Below, one piece after another: positions 60,045 to 64,000 of a DNA stretch of 64,000 nucleotides (the first letter of the stretch is position 1; every line of letters begins with the position of its first letter). The notes below the pieces were generated by a model. That model was given only the letters and a program-made list of their open reading frames with translations, was not told where the DNA came from and ran no database searches. Origin of the DNA: Micromonospora sp. WMMD1155. Its GTDB lineage: Bacteria; Actinomycetota; Actinomycetes; Mycobacteriales; Micromonosporaceae. A program made the translations under genes and the position numbers. The stretch spans positions 3,704,001 to 3,768,000 of the forward strand of contig NZ_CP120742.1 of NCBI RefSeq assembly GCF_029581275.1, given 5' to 3'.

Positions 60045-60060
60045 AACGCCGAGGCCGGAC

Positions 60061-60152
60061 GCCGCCTGCGTCGGGCCGTGCCGCCCGCGTCGGGCCGTGC
60101 CGCCTGCGTCGGGCCGTGCCGCCTGCGTCGGGCCGTGCCGCCCGCGTCGGGG
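60061..60152. repeat. 19-bp tandem repeat, about 4.8 copies
   Basis: Units GCCGCCTGCGTCGGGCCGT begin at 60061, 60080, 60099, 60118 and 60137 (last one partial); they differ only by CTG versus CCC/CCG in the middle. It lies just after the glycosyltransferase stop. Confidence 0.85.
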
Positions 60153-60161
60153 GCTCGTCGT

Positions 60162-60241
60162 CAAGATCCGCGCAACATCGGGGATGTTGCTGTCTCCCGC
60201 GTGTCTGAGGCAGCAACATCCCCGATGTTGTGAGGATCTTG
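60162..60241. repeat. Long nested inverted repeat
   Basis: Outer CAAGATCC (60162-60169) pairs with GGATCTTG (60234-60241), and inner CAACATCGGGGATGTTGCTG (60173-60192) with 60211-60230, around an 18-nt loop. Each inner arm is itself a palindrome (CAACATC-GGG-GATGTTG), so two small hairpins or one large cruciform can form. Confidence 0.85.
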
Positions 60242-60243
60242 GC

Positions 60244-60334
60244 GCGGGGCGCGGGGCGCGGGGCGCGGGGCGCGGGGCGCGGGGCGCGGGGCGCGGGGCG
60301 CGGGGCGCGGGGCGCGGGGCGCGGGGCGCGGGGC
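60244..60334. repeat. 13 perfect tandem copies of GCGGGGC
   Basis: Ninety-one bases are exactly 13 heptamers without a mismatch. The plus strand has GGGG runs every 7 nt, ideal for G-quadruplex formation. The array lies between the convergent glycosyltransferase and EamA genes, next to the nested inverted repeat. Confidence 0.95.
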
Positions 60335-60363
60335 GTACACCAGCGGACGCCCGCTGAGCCGGG

Positions 60364-61251
60364 TCAGCCGGAGCGGGTGGCGGCGACCATGGCCCGGTCC
60401 CGGCTGCGTGGCACCGAGCGCTGCTGCTGCGGCTCCGCGTACCGGGTCAGGCCGATCACCGCGGTCAGGGTGACCAGGAAGCCCGCCGCCGCCAGCCACT
60501 CCCGACCCGGCCAGATCTTGTCGTTGAGCAGCAGCAGGCCGACGATCGCGGCCGGCACCGCGCCGGCGGCGTCCATCGCGGCGACCGCCGCGGTCGTCGA
60601 ACCGCGTTGCATGGCCAGGCCGAGCAGCAGTTGACCGACCACCGAGTGGGCGATCAGCAGGTAGAACAACGGGTCGGTGAGGAACGCCTCGGCCGACGAC
60701 GCGGACGCCAACGGCCGGGCGGCGACCGCGGCCGAGCTGAATGCCAACCCGGCCAGCGAGCCCAGGGCCACCGAACCCGGCGCCCCCTGCAGCCGGACGG
60801 CGAAGACCCCGAGCACCGCGATGACGCCGAGCGCCACCAGCAGGGCGATCGAGCCGGCCGTGCCGAGCTGCCGCGACGGCGCGGGGCGGGCGGACAGCAC
60901 CAACGCGGTGATCCCGGCGAAGAGCAACGCCAGCAGCACCACCTCGGCCGTCGGTAGCCGCCACTTCAGCACCAGCACGCCGAGGATCGCGGTCACCCCG
61001 AGCCCGGCCGCCACGCTGGCCTGCACGAGGAACAGCGGAAGATCCCGCCGGGCCAGGAAGGCCAACACGAAGCCGGCGATCTGACAGCCCAGGCCGACCA
61101 GGTAGGTCCGGTGCCCGGCGAGGCGCAGCAGCAGGCCCGGGTCGAAGGTGTGGTGGACCGTTGTGCGGGCCGCGGCCACCGACTGGAGGAGGTTGGCGAA
61201 GCCGTACGCGACGATCATCGTCGCGAGAAAGCACCAGCCGGAGGAGACCAC
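60364..61251 (-). CDS. EamA/DMT-family transporter
   Basis: 295 aa with about 10 hydrophobic spans in two halves, as in drug/metabolite exporters. The second half has the usual SSAAVAARPLA and GLLLLNDKIWPGREWLAAAGFLV. GTG 61251 is 27 nt after hisN-like; ATG 61218 is an alternative and would lose part of span 1. It is probably co-transcribed with the phosphatase upstream. Substrate unknown. Its 3' end faces the GCGGGGC array. Confidence 0.85.
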   Translation of the reverse strand: MVSSGWCFLATMIVAYGFANLLQSVAAARTTVHHTFDPGLLLRLAGHRTYLVGLGCQIAGFVLAFLARRDLPLFLVQASVAAGLGVTAILGVLVLKWRLPTAEVVLLALLFAGITALVLSARPAPSRQLGTAGSIALLVALGVIAVLGVFAVRLQGAPGSVALGSLAGLAFSSAAVAARPLASASSAEAFLTDPLFYLLIAHSVVGQLLLGLAMQRGSTTAAVAAMDAAGAVPAAIVGLLLLNDKIWPGREWLAAAGFLVTLTAVIGLTRYAEPQQQRSVPRSRDRAMVAATRSG

Positions 61252-61277
61252 CTGGCGAGGATAGAGGTTGCCGGGGG

Positions 61278-62096
61278 TCAGCGCTCGGCTGGCCGATCGA
61301 GCCGGGTGAGGATGTCGGCGTGCAGTACACCGTTGGTGGCCACCACACTGCTGTCGGTGCCGGGGACGCCGGCCGGTGCCGGTCGACCGTCCAGATCCGT
61401 GACCGTGCCACCCGCCTCGGTGATGATCGGCACCAGCGCCGCCACGTCCCACAGTGACAACTCCGGCTCGACCATCACGTCCAGTGCTCCCTCGGCCAAC
61501 AGCATGTAACCGTAGAAGTCGCCGTACGCACGGCTCCGCCAGGCCGCCCGCATCAGGTCGAGCATCGCGTCGAGCCGACCGGCGCGCTCCCAGCCGTCCA
61601 GCGACGAGTAGCAGACGCTGGTGTCTGCCACCTCGCGCACCGACGACACTCCGATCCGTTCGCCGTCGGCCGAGCCCGACCCGGCGTACGCGCCCGCGCC
61701 CGCGCTCGCCCACCAGCGCCGCCCCAGCGCCGGCGCGGACACCACGCCGACCGCCGGCAGGTCGCCGTCGTAGAGCGCGATCAGGGTGGCCCAGACCGGC
61801 ACGCCGCGGACGAAGTTCTTGGTGCCGTCGATCGGGTCGATGATCCACCGGCGGCCGTCCGGGTCGGTGGACGGCTCGGCACCGTACTCCTCACCCAGCA
61901 ACCCGTCCGCCGGCCGGTGCTCGGCCAGCAGGGCGCGGATCTCGCGCTCCACAGCGGTGTCCGCGTCGGAGACGGGAGTCAGGTCGGGCTTCGCCTCGAC
62001 GTGCAGGTCGAGCGCGCGGAACCGGGCCGTGGAGATGGCGTCGGCCCGGTCGGCGAGCAGGTGGGCGAGGGCGAGGTCGTCGGCGTACCCGGTCAT
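61278..62096 (-). CDS. hisN: Inositol-monophosphatase family, histidinol-phosphatase-like
   Basis: 272 aa Mg-dependent phosphatase. The motifs are GEEYG, IIDPIDGTKNFVRGVPVWATLIAL (core DPIDGTKNFVRG) and LWDVAALVPIITEAGG. The RG-P-W segment after the DGT loop is typical of actinobacterial histidinol-phosphatases (HisN). It follows rsgA on the minus strand. The alternative is a generic inositol or fructose-bisphosphatase. Confidence 0.85.
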   Translation of the reverse strand: MTGYADDLALAHLLADRADAISTARFRALDLHVEAKPDLTPVSDADTAVEREIRALLAEHRPADGLLGEEYGAEPSTDPDGRRWIIDPIDGTKNFVRGVPVWATLIALYDGDLPAVGVVSAPALGRRWWASAGAGAYAGSGSADGERIGVSSVREVADTSVCYSSLDGWERAGRLDAMLDLMRAAWRSRAYGDFYGYMLLAEGALDVMVEPELSLWDVAALVPIITEAGGTVTDLDGRPAPAGVPGTDSSVVATNGVLHADILTRLDRPAER

Positions 62097-62124
62097 CCCG
62101 GCAACCTAGCCGACGCCCGCCGGC

Positions 62125-63237
62125 TCACTCGTCGGGCCCGCGCCGGTCACCCTCGCCCGGCCCGCGCTGGTCGCTGTCACCGCGCGCGTCGCCCTCGCCG
62201 GCCCGGGAGGCGAGAAGCCTGCGGTACGACGCCAGCCGGCGCGGGTCGGCCTTGCCGGCGGCCACCCAGGCGTCGAGCGCGCAATCGGTCTCGTCCGCCG
62301 TGTGCTGGCAGTTGGGCGGGCACTCGACGGTGCCCTCGACCAGGTCCGGGAAGCCGTGCAGCAGGCTGTCGGCGGACACGTGCGCCAACCCGAAGCTGCG
62401 GATGCCCGGGGTGTCGATGATCCAGCCCGGGTCGGTGTCCACCCCGGGCACCGGGGGCAGTCGCAGTGCCACCGCGCTGGTGGAGGTGTGCCGACCACGG
62501 CCGATCGCACTCACCACGCCCACCGCCCGGGCGGCGTCCGGGACGAGCCGGTTGACGAGCGTCGACTTACCCACCCCGGAGTGCCCGACCAGCACCGACA
62601 CCCGGCCGCTGAGCAGGGCGCGCAGCGCGCCCAGGTCGGAGTCCGGGCGGTTCAGCACGTACGGCAGCTCCAGCTCGGTGTAGTAGCCGAGCACCTCCTC
62701 CGGCCCGGCCAGGTCGGCCTTGGTGAGGCAGAGCAGCGGCTCGACGTCCGCGTCGTACGCGGCCACCAGGCAGCGGTCGATGAACCCGGTACGTGGCGGT
62801 GGGTCGGCCAACGCGCTGACGATCACCAGTTGGTCGGCGTTGGCCACCACCACCCGTTCCAACCGGCCCTCGGCGGTGGTCTCGTCGTCGTCGGCGGTGC
62901 GGCGCAGCACCGAGCGGCGGTCGGCGATACGGACGATGCGGGCCAGGGCGCCCTCCGCGCCGGACGTGTCTCCGACCAGGCTGACCCGGTCGCCCACGAC
63001 CACCGACTTGCGGCCCAGCTCACGGGCACGCATCGCGGTCACCGTGGGCAGCTCGGCCCCGACCGTGCCGCGCTCGGCGCCGGACAGCACACAGGTGTAG
63101 CGCCCCCGGTCGACGGCGATGACGAAGCCGTCCACGGCGTCGGCGTGCCGGGGTCGAGTGCGCGTACGCGGCCGTGACGACTTTCCGGGCCGAACCCGTA
63201 CGTCGTCCTCGTCGTACTCCCGCCGTCTGGTCGCCAG
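62125..63237 (-). CDS. rsgA: Ribosome small-subunit GTPase RsgA
   Basis: Circularly permuted GTPase that checks late 30S assembly. G4 LTKADL comes first, then G1 GHSGVGKSTLVN, G3 DTPGIRSFGL and the zinc site CPPNCQHTADETDC. An OB-fold N-terminal domain precedes them. The first ATG/GTG (63135) gives 336 aa and begins DGFVIAVDRGR. But the frame is open upstream and encodes REYDEDDVRVRPGKSSRPRT, which is conserved in actinobacterial RsgA, so I place the start at CTG 63237, with AGAGGACAGG in front (370 aa). It follows aroA by 45 nt, as in other actinobacteria. Confidence 0.88.
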   Translation of the reverse strand: MATRRREYDEDDVRVRPGKSSRPRTRTRPRHADAVDGFVIAVDRGRYTCVLSGAERGTVGAELPTVTAMRARELGRKSVVVGDRVSLVGDTSGAEGALARIVRIADRRSVLRRTADDDETTAEGRLERVVVANADQLVIVSALADPPPRTGFIDRCLVAAYDADVEPLLCLTKADLAGPEEVLGYYTELELPYVLNRPDSDLGALRALLSGRVSVLVGHSGVGKSTLVNRLVPDAARAVGVVSAIGRGRHTSTSAVALRLPPVPGVDTDPGWIIDTPGIRSFGLAHVSADSLLHGFPDLVEGTVECPPNCQHTADETDCALDAWVAAGKADPRRLASYRRLLASRAGEGDARGDSDQRGPGEGDRRGPDE

Positions 63238-63282
63238 GACCTGTCCTCTTCTCGCGTCAGCTCTCAGTGGGCGTCCGGACGC

Positions 63283-64000
63283 TCACTTTCCGGTCACCAT
63301 CGCTGACCATAGTGCCGGGAACTCGGGCATCGTCTTGGAGGTACACCCCACGTCGTCCAGCTCGATGCCGGGAACGGCGAGGCCGGTCACCGCGGCGGCG
63401 TGCGCCATCCGGTGGTCGTGGTAGGTGCGGAAGGTCCCGCCGCGCAGGGGGCGGGGGCGGATCTCCAACCCGTCCGGTGTCTCGGTGATGTCCGCCCCGA
63501 GCCCGCTGAACTCCCGCGCCAGCGCGGCGAGCCGGTCGGTCTCGTGGCCGCGGATGTGGCCGACGCCGGTGAAGACCGACGGCGAGTCGGCCAGCATGGC
63601 CAGCGCGGTCAGCACGAGGGTCAGCTCGCCGACGTCGGACAGGTCGGCGGTCAGGCCGTGCACGACACCGGTGCCCCGGACGGTCAGCCCGTCGGTGGAG
63701 AGGCTGACCTCGCCGCCCATCCGTTGCAGCAGCGAGCGGAGCTGCTCGACCGGTTGCGCGCTGCTGTGCGGCCAGCCCTGGAGGGTCACCTCACCACCGG
63801 TGACCAGGGCGGCGGCGAAGAACGGCACCGCGCCGGAGAGGTCCGGCTCGATGTCCCAGCCGCGCCCGCTGAGCGGGCCGGGCTCGACGGTCCAGACGTC
63901 GGGGGTGGTGTCGTCGACGGCCGCGCCGGCGGCACGCAGCATCTGCACGGTCATCCGGAGATGCGGCGCGGAGGGCACCGGTGGCCCGACGTGGCGCACC
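63283..64000 (-). CDS. aroA: 3-phosphoshikimate 1-carboxyvinyltransferase, 3' part
   Basis: 238 residues of EPSP synthase; the 5' part is cut off by the window edge. This enzyme of aromatic amino-acid synthesis joins PEP to shikimate 3-phosphate. DIEPDLSGAVPFFAAA, HIRGHETDRLAAL and YHDHRMAHAAAVTGL, with the final DVGCTSKTMPEFP, are the C-terminal signatures. It leads the aroA-rsgA-hisN-EamA cluster. Confidence 0.96.
   Translation of the reverse strand, partial: VRHVGPPVPSAPHLRMTVQMLRAAGAAVDDTTPDVWTVEPGPLSGRGWDIEPDLSGAVPFFAAALVTGGEVTLQGWPHSSAQPVEQLRSLLQRMGGEVSLSTDGLTVRGTGVVHGLTADLSDVGELTLVLTALAMLADSPSVFTGVGHIRGHETDRLAALAREFSGLGADITETPDGLEIRPRPLRGGTFRTYHDHRMAHAAAVTGLAVPGIELDDVGCTSKTMPEFPALWSAMVTGK

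Noticed and set aside
60061-60334. CRISPR array
   Set aside because: The repeats are directly tandem without unique spacers and no cas genes are present.
60097-60360. Open frames through the repeat region encoding Arg/Gly/Ala/Pro repeats
   Set aside because: They arise from the 19-bp and GCGGGGC tandem repeats; no ribosome site or family.

Overview
The window is a high-GC (about 70 percent) actinobacterial chromosome segment. Codon use, a WhiB7 with an AT-hook, adnAB, uvrD2, mycoredoxin, DUF397/XRE and DUF5709 genes, and the style of the intergenic palindromes point to Micromonosporaceae, most likely Micromonospora or a close relative (inference; no marker rRNA is present). It contains about 57 protein genes, two initiator tRNA genes and one clear pseudogene. 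There is no prophage, IS element, CRISPR array or rRNA.

Layout. 1-8 kb: a hexapeptide acetyltransferase, a large secreted subtilase, lysine/diaminopimelate genes dapD and dapE (divergent), and two overlapping LOG-family genes. 8-15 kb: the adnA-adnB helicase-nuclease pair. 15-17 kb: a cold-shock protein and a DEAD-box RNA helicase, both with structured leaders. 17.7-21.3 kb: an Rrf2 regulator and an SsuABC/TauABC-type importer (binding protein, ATPase, permease), beside a decayed ssuD-like monooxygenase. 21-25 kb: an active/inactive M16 peptidase pair and nudC. 25-28.4 kb: a small hypothetical gene, a DUF397/XRE pair and an MFS exporter. 28.5-34.6 kb: mycoredoxin, uvrD2, the whiB7 leader and gene, a UbiB-type kinase and a ThiF/TOMM-like protein. 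34.8-42.6 kb: DUF5679, a YgjP-like metallopeptidase, a CofC-like protein, a DUF2342-type metalloprotease, a PDZ-Lon protease and a UPF0182 membrane protein. 42.8-44.2 kb: an ECF sigma factor with its presumed membrane anti-sigma factor. 44.3-44.6 kb: two tRNA-fMet genes. 44.7-48.5 kb: a second giant subtilase, paralogous to the first. 48.6-53.8 kb: an orphan sugar-binding lipoprotein, purC, glpK and a divergent prs. 53.8-58.6 kb: signalling genes (RsbW-like ATPase, histidine kinase/response regulator, STAS-ATPase fusion) plus an SDR. 58.8-64 kb: a GT4 glycosyltransferase, a repeat-rich gap, an EamA transporter, hisN-like, rsgA and a truncated aroA.

The order adnA-adnB, nudC, mycoredoxin, uvrD2, whiB7, ABC1 kinase, metalloprotease, PDZ-Lon, UPF0182 matches the gene order I recall from mycobacteria (Rv3193c-Rv3202c region). 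This is therefore an ancient actinobacterial repair and stress block into which other genes have been inserted.

The strongest regulatory find is a complete attenuator in front of whiB7. An 83-codon leader ORF ends inside a hairpin that competes with a 15-bp, T-tailed intrinsic terminator. Other notable signals are the ssuD remnant with two copies of a probable Rrf2 operator, several long intergenic inverted repeats (two of one sequence family), a 13-copy GCGGGGC array, a cluster of DnaA-box-like nonamers, and two related CATACC...GTATG palindromes.
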